Below the pieces are notes generated by a model. That model had not been told where the DNA came from. It did not search any database and was given only the letters and a program-made list of their open reading frames with translations. 64,000 nucleotides of DNA from Erythrocercus mccallii (Eukaryota > Chordata > Aves > Passeriformes > Dicruridae). The stretch's first letter is position 1. Every line of letters begins with the position of its first letter. The stretch lies in assembly GCA_013397435.1 (NCBI GenBank), contig VZRG01000182.1, positions 550,701-614,700 of the forward strand, in the 5' to 3' direction. The translations under genes and the position numbers were made by a program. Below are positions 12,612 through 23,525 of this stretch, piece by piece.

Positions 12612-12639
12612 ACAGAATTACACACTTTGGTAATTCTGT
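12612..12639. other. Perfect 10-bp inverted repeat, 8-nt spacer
   Basis: ACAGAATTAC (12612-12621) and GTAATTCTGT (12630-12639) form a perfect inverted repeat around ACACTTTG. It could be a cruciform-prone site, a dimeric factor site, or chance. Confidence 0.55.
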
Positions 12640-13970
12640 GACAATAAATCGCGTGTGGACTCACGGCAGCATTTCTATGTAATATCAGACAAGGTTTGCA
12701 CAGACTTTATCCCTCCTTCTTCCCACCTCAGATTAGGCACCCGCATTGGAAGACAAGTCACTCCAAGTCCTTTCTTATGTTATGATTCAGACAACTTGTA
12801 TTTCCAGGCCTTTTAGAAACTTCTGCATCTTTCCAATTCATGGGCTTCAAACTGTTACATCCTAGGTGAATGGTCTGGTTAAAATCAGATGGAATTAAAC
12901 AGGCCAAAGTGCTGATACCAAAAAAAGTCTTCTGTTTATTTGAAAAGTAGCCTAATATTACAATTCTATCTCTTTCTCATCTCCCTTCTTAATTGAGATG
13001 AAAATTCTTCTCTAGCTAGCAGAATTAATTATTGGGATAATTTCTTTAGTGGTTTAAAACTATGTCTTTCAATAAACAATCATTTAGGCAGGAATATATT
13101 ACTAGTCATTTTAGCAGCTTGCATTTTCTGTGAAATTCAGTTCATTGGGAAAAAATGCCCTGTTTGAATTTTAAGCACTTTGCAGGATTTAGAGTGAATT
13201 TTAAGATCTAAACCAAGATACAAGTAGCAATGAATTTCTGTGAAATTCTTGTTTCATAATAAGAAATTAAATGTCCTGTTACGGTACTTTGTGTATATTC
13301 TGAATAAAGAAATCTTCCTAGATTGAAATAATAATAATAAAAAAAATAAAAATGCCTAGACACTCAAGTGTGTTTCCTAACATAATAAGGAACATAAAGC
13401 ATATATATATGACTTGGTGACAGTGGAAAACTTTAAGAACATTGCTTTTTGAATGTCTCTTTATAGCTCTGAGGGCAGCTAGAAATATTTTTACAGGCCA
13501 AATAAAATAATATTATGCACACACTTTTGTGCCTACAAAATGGGTTTCTGATTTAGCCATTTATTTCTTTATTAAACAAAAACTGGGGAGGCCTCACACT
13601 TCCATAGCTACACTCCATTAGAAAGAAATTTTTCAAGATCATGGGATTCCTTCCTATTGCCAGTTTTAAAGTAATATAAAGGCACATTAAATGACTTAAA
13701 GTAAATGAAAGGCATATAACATTAAATAATACTTCAAACAAAAGATTACTTATGCCTGCCATGGAAATACCAATCAAAGGGAAACGCAAGGAAAAGATGT
13801 CAGCTGGGGTACCTGATGAAGAACACAGGTAGAGTCACTTCAGCAGCTCGTGTCATTGCCATCAAAAGGGAATTCTAGAAAATCCTGCTGCTCCAGACAA
13901 TCTCTCCATAGGTTCGCAGGCCAAGTCCCCAGCAAGCAGTCATCTCAACACAAGGTAGGAATCTCTGAAC
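12640..13970. other. AT-rich DNA, no gene seen
   Basis: Very AT-rich, with a short ATA/A-rich run at about 13327-13352 and an ATATATAT word near 13400. No gene or repeat family recognised. Confidence 0.65.
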
Positions 13971-13974
13971 CAGT

Positions 13975-14122
13975 TCATGTCTGTGGTATTAATTCTTTGG
14001 GAAAAAAAACAAAAAAACAAACAAAAAAAAACAACCCCACAACCTATTTTGCCTGCAAAATAGAGACTCATGTCTGTGGTATTAATTCCTTAGGGAAAAA
14101 AGGCTACTTTGTCTGCAAAGTG
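13975..14122 (+). repeat. Diverged direct duplication with A-rich expansion in first copy
   Basis: Two adjacent similar copies: 13975-14062 and 14068-14122. Both begin TCATGTCTGTGGTATTAATT, and both end with a CTAyTTTGyCTGCAAArT block. The left blocks are 93 bp apart and the right blocks 60 bp apart, so the first copy holds about 33 extra bp. The extra DNA is the AAAC/A-rich run at about 14001-14035. This is most simply a local tandem duplication followed by slippage in the A-rich run. The 93-codon plus-strand open frame here is a by-product. Confidence 0.85.
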
Positions 14123-14129
14123 AAGTATT

Positions 14130-14930
14130 GAGCCATTCTGAAATATTGCGTCAAATACAAGTGATTTCTGTCAAGTTAAACACTGCAGGAGACATTTCTA
14201 AAGCCTCATAAGGACCACAGATAACCCTTCCCATTATTGAGCTTTGAGGCATCCAGACCTCACTTTAGCTTTGAAAATTTCAGAGTTGATGAGGGATATT
14301 TGTTCAAATTCCTGTTTCATTTTTGGAGGGTCTCTTCTGCTACAGCTGAGTAAAAACAGATTTTGTGTCCACTTCAGCAGGATTAGTTTTCCTTCACGAG
14401 AGGGAACTAACCAGGATTCACGTCTTCCTATTGTTCTCTGTTCAAACTTTATCAAAAAGTGTAACCCCAGAGTACTGACACCTGATGTATTCCAAGCAGG
14501 GAGACAGACTGTGCTGCTCTGACCTCACCACATCCTGCTGAGAACCACCAGGTTAATCCAGGCTAAGTGAGACTCTGATGTTTAGAGCAGGTCTGGTTTA
14601 CAGCAGAATATTCATCTCCAGAAGGGATGGGAAGAAGTGTCCAGAAGCATTATTTATAAATGAAGATAAGTGCTGGCTGACTTTCCTGCCTTATGCTTAT
14701 ATCATCTAATTGCTTTGGCACAGCGTTGCACTCTTTCATGTTCCAAGTCTGGTTTGTGCTCAAGCAATTCACATCATTCTCCTTCTTATCTCTTAAATTT
14801 TCTTTCCCCTCCCTTTAGAGACACCATTAACAACCCTAAGTAAACTGATCTTCAGGGGTTTATATGCTCAGTGTTACATAATTTCTGCTCCCAGTTTCCA
14901 AATTATTTCTTTCTGGCTGCAAGGCATTAC
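14130..14930. other. Unique DNA, no gene seen
   Basis: Mixed composition. Open frames occur on both strands between 14234 and 14522 and overlap each other, and neither has a recognisable domain. No repeat family seen. Confidence 0.6.
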
Positions 14931-14937
14931 ACTATGA

Positions 14938-14961
14938 TGGGCACCCTTACAATGGTGCCCA
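14938..14961. other. Perfect 8-bp GC-rich inverted repeat
   Basis: TGGGCACC (14938-14945) and GGTGCCCA (14954-14961) flank the 8-nt loop CTTACAAT. The stem is GC-rich in AT-rich surroundings. It may be a fossil terminal piece of a small element or a palindromic binding site; no element boundaries are visible. Confidence 0.55.
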
Positions 14962-14964
14962 AAC

Positions 14965-17395
14965 CCCCACATCAATCCCAAAGCACCCCAAAACCACTGA
15001 GAGCTATCAATCTCAATCTCTAAGTTCCATAATTTGGAGAGAGGGCCATCTAGAACCATTGAATTCTTTAAACAACAATGAAAACCAAGTGAAGCAAGAC
15101 CTAAGACACCAGACTTACCTGGCGTGCCTAAGTGTTCTCTTTTACAGCACATTTAGTTAAATTTTCAAACAGCAACATGGTTTGTGACTTGCGTGTGCTG
15201 TTATAAAGGGTTTGTAGGTGACACAACCCTCTCAGTCTCTGCATCTGCAAATCTGAAGCCAAACAGGCTTTAAATTCCTCTTTTCTTTGATCTTCCTAAC
15301 ATGAGCAAACAATTCTTTCAACCTCACCACCTATATCTCTTGTTTTTTTTCAGTTAGCTCTGTGTTCTAGTGAGCTGGTAAAGTTTCATTGGCGTACCTT
15401 ATGTAAAGGGCATTTCTTAATCCCAAATTGAAGTAATGGAATATAATTCCTCATGCAAATTGTCTAATTACAGAGTATTAAAAGAAGACAAATCACTCTC
15501 TTCAAGAATTAAAACATCAGCAGGTACCTGGTAGAATAAATCATGTTTAATTACAAATATTTGCACTCCACTGTCAATAACATGATCTGGGAAATGGATT
15601 AAAAATGTAATGTAAATATTTTTTGCATCAAATTTTAAACAAATCTTTACTTCTTCTATATATAAATACATATCTCATCCTAGCATTAATTTGTAGAAAC
15701 TAGATCAGTACCAAGGGAATCTTTGCTCTGCACAATTATCAATTACATAATTAAAATCAGAAGAGTGGAGATGCATTGAAGATTTATTAGTAACTTAATT
15801 TATTCTCAGTTATTAATTTTCATTTCCTAAGATTGAAAAACATGAAACAACAAAGTGTGTATGTTGGCTGTGTAGTGGTCTTTGAACTAACAAGCCTCCT
15901 ATGAGTTCCAAGAAGTATATTTTGGGTTATTCATTAATATAGTACATGGGTTCCTAGGAACATATAGGCAGAGTCTATGAGGGGTGGATTTGTGATTTGT
16001 TGCAAACATTTATGTCTATATTTTTTAGAAAAGGGAAGTTCTTGATGATTTTATTTATATTTGCTCTTCAAATTTACTCTAAAGATGCTTTTTATCTGAA
16101 ATAAGAACAGAGTGGATACTATCATTCCAGTCCAGTCTCTTTCTTCACTACAATCCTTCGCATTGAGGGGTATTAAATATAAAATATCAAGCAACTCAGA
16201 TCATCTTATGATAACACACAGTAGCCTACTGTTTACAATGAAATCATGGCACCTCAAACTTTCTTACATGGAATAAAGGTTTTTAAGGTTATGCAGTTTT
16301 TTTGTATTTCCCAAAAGTACCACCCTGAGTAATATTAATTAACCAAGTGGTTACTTGGAAACTCAGAGATCTGAGGAAACCTCTGGACTAGCTGACACAG
16401 TGGAACCACCAGAAAAAGAAATATGCAGGTGGTAAAATATATCTTGTTTACTGAAATAGCTATCAGCCAAAACAAAACACTCAGACACATAAAAAGACTC
16501 TTTGGGTATGAATGCTATCAAGAAGCACCAGGTTGTGAAGATAAAGTGTTTTTAAGAGAAGATAGTGTGCAAACCAAAACAGTGGAGATGGATATTGCAT
16601 CTGCACACAATAAACTCTAGAAGGAGGTAAAAAAATCAGTTCAGAAATAATGTTCTGGATTTTAGAAGAAACCACCTTATTTGAGGGACTTTGAAAAGAA
16701 AAAGAAGGAAGTGTGCCAGAACATTTCATCAGCAAGGCCCCAGCCTGATACCAACAGACTACTTTTTATTATTGAAACATGATAGAAAACTGCCAGGAAC
16801 AGAGCTGTGCATCATAGCAGCCATATGAATCTACCTCCTTAAGGAAGGATTTAAAGAGTTTTGTCACTTGAGGTCTTTTTAGGAGCCTGAAGGCTCATGT
16901 AAAATATTCTGCTCCTTCACCTCCTATACTCAAACGGGGAGATGGTAGTTTTGTAACTATTACGAGAAAAAAAAAAAAAGCAACAGAAGTTCAGAGGATG
17001 AGCACTCTGCCTCCCAGCCTATAGAGTTTCACTATATGCATGTAATTTGGATTTATGTATAAAAGGTGAGTAATTGAAGATGAAATATCAAAAGTTACTC
17101 TATCCAACCACATACATCTGCAGCGATTTCTTCTAGGAATCAGGCTTTCCAACACCACCTCATATATGTGATATTTTTAGTATTTCCTGGATTCAGTTAG
17201 GAGAGAAATCACAAAAGCATAGCTTTTTAGATGTATATTCCCATGTATTTCTCTTGCCATTGTACCTTAGAAGTAAACCATAGCAGAGGAACAGAGCACA
17301 GCAGTATAATAAACATCTGGACCATAAACAAGGGTGAGTTACTTCTTCCATTTCAGTGAGTATTTATGTAAATGTAACTTTAATCAGATGTGATC
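14965..17395. other. Unique AT-rich DNA, no gene seen
   Basis: AT-rich sequence, with an uninterrupted A-run at about 16967-16979. No gene, RNA gene or repeat family recognised. Confidence 0.65.
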
Positions 17396-17399
17396 AACA

Positions 17400-17620
17400 T
17401 GCTTTTTTTTTTAATGCTAAATGCAAAAACCCAGCCCAGTGAACTGCTATTGCAAATGGGAAATAGCAGCAGCTCTGTCAGAAGCTCTTTCTAATGCCAT
17501 GGAGCCGAGTGAAGACAGAGTTACAACTTCTATTTAAAGCTCTCTGATACAAATAACAAAATGTCACAATCCCTGGCATTGACCTGCGTTTCTCCAAGTT
17601 AATTAAATGTTTTCTTACCA
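17400..17620. promoter_or_regulatory. Candidate conserved non-coding block
   Basis: Repeat-free sequence with regular, moderately GC-balanced composition, short factor-like words (for example CTATTTAAAG near 17530 and GTTAATTAAAT near 17598) and no long open frame. It resembles vertebrate developmental enhancers in texture only. No direct evidence. Confidence 0.15.
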
Positions 17621-17624
17621 AAAT

Positions 17625-19135
17625 ATGGATCACTTATTTTTCAGAGGAGTCAGACACTATGCCAAGAAAGCAACATCGTGAGCTACCTCTAGTCCCTAAT
17701 TTGTTTCAAGAAAACCTACAGTATCCTCCTTTTTATTTTGCAATTAACAGTCTGAAAGGATGTGCACACTGCTGTGTCCTGCCTTGGGAGAAAGCTGGGG
17801 AAGACCCTGGCAGCAGCAGCCACTGCCTCAGCCTTTCTTCCATGGCTGGCCACTGGCTTGGACACCTCTGCAGCCTGGGCAAAGAAAAGAGCTTTTTCTC
17901 ATATTCACATCCTACACGATGCATTTCCTACACTGCTTCTGGACAGTAGCAGAGCCAGCAAGTTCTCAACAAAGGAATTTTCATGACAAATGAAATTTCA
18001 CTGCTTTAAAGCTAAATAAAATATCTTTAATAGGGTCAAGGGTTTGCTTGAAAACTCGATTTTCACTCCTATATTTCCGTTTCAGAACATGGCTTGATCA
18101 TTTTTAAAAAATTGCGGGAAACATACCTCAGATTTGAACAGTTACTTTGAATTACTTTCCAAAGATTCAGAATGCAAGGCAGCCTTTCCAGTGATTTGTG
18201 CCATTCTGATAACTTGGAACAGACAGGAACTGAGTTCATATCTGCATTACATTCCCAAAGTGGCAGAAAACGAATAGGTTGTACCAGGGAATTCATCCTT
18301 TCTTAAGTACTCTTCTCAAGTCTATATATCAAATAACTAATCCACAAAAAAAAAAAAAAGAAAAAGAAATCCAAACTTTTACTGAAGAAATAAGATAGCC
18401 TTACATGAAAGTTGCAATGTTGCTTCATTACCCATCCACTTACACAGAAGCTCAGCAGAGAGGGAAGAGCTCCGAGACCTAGGAGGGAAAATGGGAGTAA
18501 CAGTTTCCTGAGGACCTCGAAGCCAGCACACCATAAAATGCACCCTCTAACGTTCTGCTCCTCCACTCTTGCAGCTACCACATGTGATGGACAAAATCCA
18601 AGCTAAACACTCTCACCAGAGCATGCTCCAAGACAGATGACTGGGCCTCGCCAAAACAATGCAGTTCTATTCTCTATTTATTTTTGTAGTTCAAAGACCT
18701 GGCAGTAGCCCATTTGATGCCTGCCATAAGGACCAGAGTGCTCCTGATTACTGCCATGAGATTTCCAAGCCCACGGAGGCATGTATTCCAGCCTATGCCA
18801 GTCACCAAGACAGACTATGTACAAACAGCAGCGGGATCCTCTGAAAGAAAGAAAAAAGCCAGCTCCCATTTCCACTTTGAACCCACCCATGATGGGCTGC
18901 CAGCTTGAGGTCCTTGCTTTAATCACAGCAACCACATGAAAGGATTTATTCTGTTTATCTTGGTTCATTTAGGAAACCAGTGATAAGCCTGCCATGAAAA
19001 AAATTCCATCTTCTCCTGGAAGCTGGCATACTTGTCCCAAGATATGGTCTTTGATTCCATTTTAAGTGTGGTTATTTGGAGCCGTATCACTGAGTGCATG
19101 AGTTTCCTCATTCCCTAATAAGCAAGCTGTGATGG
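17625..19135. other. Unique DNA, no gene seen
   Basis: Three overlapping plus-strand frames and a minus-strand frame at 17659-17993 are mutually exclusive and domain-free. An A-run lies at about 18345-18366, and the Phe-rich minus-strand frame at 18303-18581 is its translation. No gene can be supported. Confidence 0.6.
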
Positions 19136-19139
19136 TTTC

Positions 19140-19740
19140 AAAATCCTTCTCAAGTAGAGTGGCATTTCTGGGGGGAAGTGGTGGGGAAAGGGCAGCAGAT
19201 CCTCCTAAAGCCACAGCGTGCAGGCTGCATCCTTGATCCGTGCAGCCAGCCAGGAGGCAAGAGGTGCTGGAAGAGCTGTGGCCCACCCACACACAGGGAG
19301 GGAACGAGATGTGCAACGAAACCAACCTTCCCTCCTTGCACTGAATTCTGTGTGAAGAAAATAGGGCAAATGCTGCCTTAAATGAAGATATGAGACTGGG
19401 CCCAATCACTGAACATGGAGTGAAAAACAACAGACATCGAGGCTCATGGAAGATGAAGCAATATAGCCCTCTTCTGCATGGGCTAGGTGTGAGTTTCCTG
19501 GCTGGGGAGTATCAAGGATAACCAGACAGGTTCTCTTGTCCCTGTAGATCAGAGCGGTGGATGTGTAACACAGTTTAACCGTGCTATGGGCTGCTGGCTG
19601 ACCCCAGTGGTGCTGGTGCTGTAGCCAGATGCTCTTCCATTGGATTTCTGGGCTCACCAGGTACCTCAGAGGGCTGAAGGGTCAGTGAGTCTCTCATGGA
19701 CACAGGTGGTAGCAGCCTTCTGTAACCAACTGAAAGACAT
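19140..19740. other. Locally GC-richer segment, origin unknown
   Basis: This 600-bp stretch is clearly less AT-rich than its flanks, with G-runs near 19170-19190. Open frames lie on both strands (the longest is 122 codons on the minus strand, 19062-19430), none with a recognisable domain. It could be an untranslated exon, an old mobile-element fragment of a family I do not recognise, or natural compositional variation. Confidence 0.3.
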
Positions 19741-21280
19741 TTGTGGATATATTGGATTCCTGGAAGCTACATGAAGCCTCAGCATCTGGCAAAGACATAA
19801 GTGAGAATGGAAAGGAAAACTTTTCTCATATTTGCTGAAAGGTTCATAGCTTTCAGATTCTGAGGCATCATTATCTTCAGCGAGATCATTTTTCCTCTTA
19901 TGATGTAGGTTATATTACTGCATTTACTTCTGGATTCTCAGCCCTTGGCACCTATAATTCAATTTCCCCACTTAAAAAATTGCTGAGGTCTCTATGCTGA
20001 TATCTCAGTAAACACAATATTTCATTCCTAACTGTACTCTGTTAAGTCTGGTTTTGTTCATGTTCACAAGCAATAGATTTGAAATACAGCCTTGTAGAAT
20101 AATCAGTAATAAACACACAAACGTGACAGGCAATAATTTCATAGTTTTCATGTGAGATAACAGATGATATTTTGCAAAACTTTGCTGTATTGTGTAATTG
20201 TGCCAATTTACCTCTCACAGTAAGATAGAGTTATTCGTGTTGCAAGATATTAGGAGATGCTACAATAAATCTTGCAGTATCTTGCAAATGGTGCAATTAC
20301 TCTTTGCAAGTGCCCAGATGGGGATTATATCTCATTATATCAAGTGCTATGCAAAAAACATGTCTAGCTGTAATTGATGGGGTTGGAAACTTCAAGAAGA
20401 ACAGATCTGCTGATGAAAAAAACACAAACGTTCAGAGTTTCGGTTTGAATAACAACTCCAGTGAGTGGATGTTTATGTTAACCTCGTCCAAAGTACGTAA
20501 TCACCCTGAGAATGAAGAACTGGACTGAATCTCAGGAGTGACCTTCCTTGTAAGCTTTCCACTGCATCCTTTATCAGTGTGTCTATGCCTTAGAAGTATG
20601 TCCAAAATTTTTCCTCTCTGATGCTACAGTAGCATTTAGATTTCTGATCTGGATTTTTTAGAAACAGAAATAACAGACCCCTGAAGAGGAAAAAAAACAA
20701 ACCAAAACCAAAACCAGTTTTATATACCATTAAGGTTAGAAAAAGGCCCATTTTGTTGGAAGCTAAAATGAGTTCCTATTTCATGTGGGAACTGATTCAC
20801 TCCAGCACCCAGATTGCGGTTTGCTCACATAGGTGTAACACGATGTTGCCAAATTCCCAATTACAAACCCTAGCCAAACGTTCCAGCAGCGTTCCCATTC
20901 ACCCTGCCTGGAACCTTAAAATGTCTCTGAATTCTCAGCTCCATTCATGTAACATCTGCAAACAGACAATATCCCTGGACTGTCTTGTTCAAGAAATGCT
21001 TGTGACAAATCCACACACTTTGCAGGATTTCAGTTTCATTTACCCCAAAAAAACATTTCCCCAAAGACCCATCTTTGGATGATCTCACATGCAGGTCAGA
21101 GACAGTCAGCTCGGGGTTTTCCCTAAAGTTTTCTGTAACATTATTAGCTGAACAGGCTCCACTGAGTGTGCATTCAGATATGCTTCTGTTAAAATTTACT
21201 TTTAAATATTAGACATAAACAGATCTTCATATTTTTATACGTATTTTCCCTGAAAACCAACACAGTTAAAGAAAACTGCA
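19741..21280. other. Unique AT-rich DNA, no gene seen
   Basis: No supported gene. The words CTTGCAAATGGTGCAATTAC and CTTTGCAAG near 20280-20310 give a locally repetitive TTGCAA texture. A short A/C-rich run sits at about 20690-20715. Confidence 0.6.
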
Positions 21281-21281
21281 T

Positions 21282-21311
21282 CTGAATGAAGTTATTCTGA
21301 ATAAAGTTATT
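21282..21311 (+). repeat. 15-bp tandem duplication
   Basis: CTGAATGAAGTTATT (21282-21296) is followed directly by CTGAATAAAGTTATT (21297-21311), differing at one base. A minor replication-slippage duplication. Confidence 0.85.
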
Positions 21312-23370
21312 CTCATTGTCTAATAAATATTCTGATTAAGCACATCAAGTATGGATCCATCTCTAAAATATTTTTAAGTATTTTAAGATGTGAGCTTTCA
21401 GTTTTCTCTAAAAATTAAATAGTACATCTATTCCAAAGGAAGCATAGGACAAGTCAGATCAGATTTTTAAGGTGAAAGGTGAAAACAGCATGAAATTTTT
21501 CATTCAAGAAAAATTCCCTTTCTGAAGTTTACAGTTCTAAGAAGGAAAACTGAAAATAATTCCTTTTCCTTGTTATTGCAAAAGGAGTCTAAAAGCAGGG
21601 ATGGGTGAATTTCACTTACCTACCTTTAATTTCACCTTAGCAGTGTCATTTGTCAGTCAGAACCAATGTCAGGGTTGTACAATTATCAATTGAGCTCCTT
21701 TTACTGAATCCTTGCAACTCTAACTACGGTGCAAGCCATGAAACACTGAAGTTCACATTTTTAGCTCAGTTTGCAGAACAAACAACCAGGAAAACCAGCT
21801 CTCCTGCCTGCCTCTCCCTCCAGCTCCCAAAACCTGTCCTGAAAATGTTCAGTGTCCCCAACCCTGCCAAACCACAGTGTAAATGGATGCTGCTTTTTAA
21901 ACAGACTGTTGTAAACACATGATGAGCAACAGGAACTGTAATGGGTATTTTCAGATGGATGGCACCAGTTTCAGAGCAAAATGATTTTTTATTTTTTAAG
22001 AGAGGCTTTCAGATCACCCTATCTTGGATGTAGCTACATCAATTTACCTCAGCTTCCTCTACAACAAGAACAAAAACCCAGTAAGTGATGTCCAGCATCA
22101 TCTCTGGGCTTTCTGTTGGATGGAGAGGAATTTTGCTGCCGATTCCACGGACCAGCAACCCTCACTTAGCAAGGACTTGGCTGACATTGGGAAACTCTAA
22201 CCCACGCATTTATTCTCCTGGCTTTCTAACTCACTCTTCAGACTTCTCCTTCCAGTTTCTTCCATCCAGTTTGTGCATAATCAACCCTTTCAGCGCTTGA
22301 GATGTGAACCTCAGGTTTTCTTCTCTCTGGAATTCCTTCTCCCTTAGTCCCACTCGCTGTAATTCTGTACTTGTTATATCTGTCTAACCCTGTGCTCTGA
22401 CTAGAGAACTGGTATGCTTGCAGCAATTGGCAATGAAAGTTGCCCTTGAAGGACCACTGCTGTTTTGTGTTTGGAAATACCAACCCTGACAAGACATGCC
22501 AACACTTAATCCGTACTTGAACCATTTAGTAGGTGGATAGACTTTGATCACCGTAACAGTTAAAAGGACTCTCCAGAAAAACCCTAACAAAAATAATATA
22601 CAACTGCAACAAATATGCTGGAATATCTCTGCATTCTTGAACTCTCTTGGTTTCTTTTTCTGATCTGTGCAACTCTGAACAGCATAAGAGGCTTTTTTTT
22701 ATATGTAGGCTGTTCAGGAGAATAAATCTCCCTGCAGCTGGGAGAATATGACGGTGTGTACTTACCACAAAATACACAACACTGAAAGGCTGCTCTAAAT
22801 TTTTTAGGAGTAGGGAGTTAACAAGGCAGAGCTCTGCCTATGGATTAAGTAAGAAAGTGTTACCTGGATGTAATGATATGCTCTTGCTTTCAGTAAAACG
22901 GGATAATGCAAACCAGAATTAAACTCTGGCTGTGTATCCACAGAATATAATTTTTTCCACAAGAAACTAGAATAGTTTAATGTGTTGATTTTTACATGTT
23001 ACTACAGTCCTTTAATAAAATTAGCCTGGAGTTTGGAGGGTTCCGCTATTGTATTTAAAATGCATTATTGTCCAGATTGCAACCTTGACCATTTCTCCTT
23101 CTCTTCTGCCCATAACAATATTAGAACAGAAAGGAACGGACCAAACTGTGCTTGTTAACTTACTCACGTGATTTGCATCCTAATAAATTCATGGGCTTAT
23201 GTGTTCTGCTAATTTTTCCAACAAAGCCAGAAGAATTTATTTCTAGCAGTTAACTGAGGGTTGCAATCCAACAAAATCCAACTTTATATATAAATATATA
23301 CTGAATTTTAAGCACTCGAGTTGATGCCTTGACACCAACTGAAATACCACAGAGCAGAACCAGTTAGTAC
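21312..23370. other. Unique DNA, no gene seen
   Basis: Open frames at 21650-21922 and 22085-22590 have no recognisable domain and overlap across strands. No repeats beyond short T-runs. Confidence 0.6.
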
Positions 23371-23525
23371 TCATAGAATAAAGAATGCTTTGGCTTGAAG
23401 GGGCCTTTAAAGGCAATCTAGTCTAAGCCTCTGCCATAAGCAGGGACATCTCACCTAGATCAGGTTGCTTGGAGTCCTGTCCAACCTGACCTTGAATGTT
23501 TTAAGGGATGGAGCATCTGCTTCCT
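23371..23525 (-). mobile_element. CR1 LINE 3' fragment (minus orientation)
   Basis: Begins TCATAGAATA and continues through a diverged equivalent of the CR1 3' untranslated end read in reverse: a TTGAAGGGGCCTTTAAAG block, AATCTAGTCTAAGCC, AGCAGGGACATCTCACCTAGATC and a GGATGGAGCATC block. CR1 elements are normally truncated at the 5' end, as here. Divergence is visible throughout, so it is an old, dead copy. The inner boundary is approximate. Confidence 0.9.

Noticed and set aside
19062..19430. 122-codon minus-strand frame
   Set aside because: Falls in a GC-richer block with several overlapping open frames; no recognisable domain.
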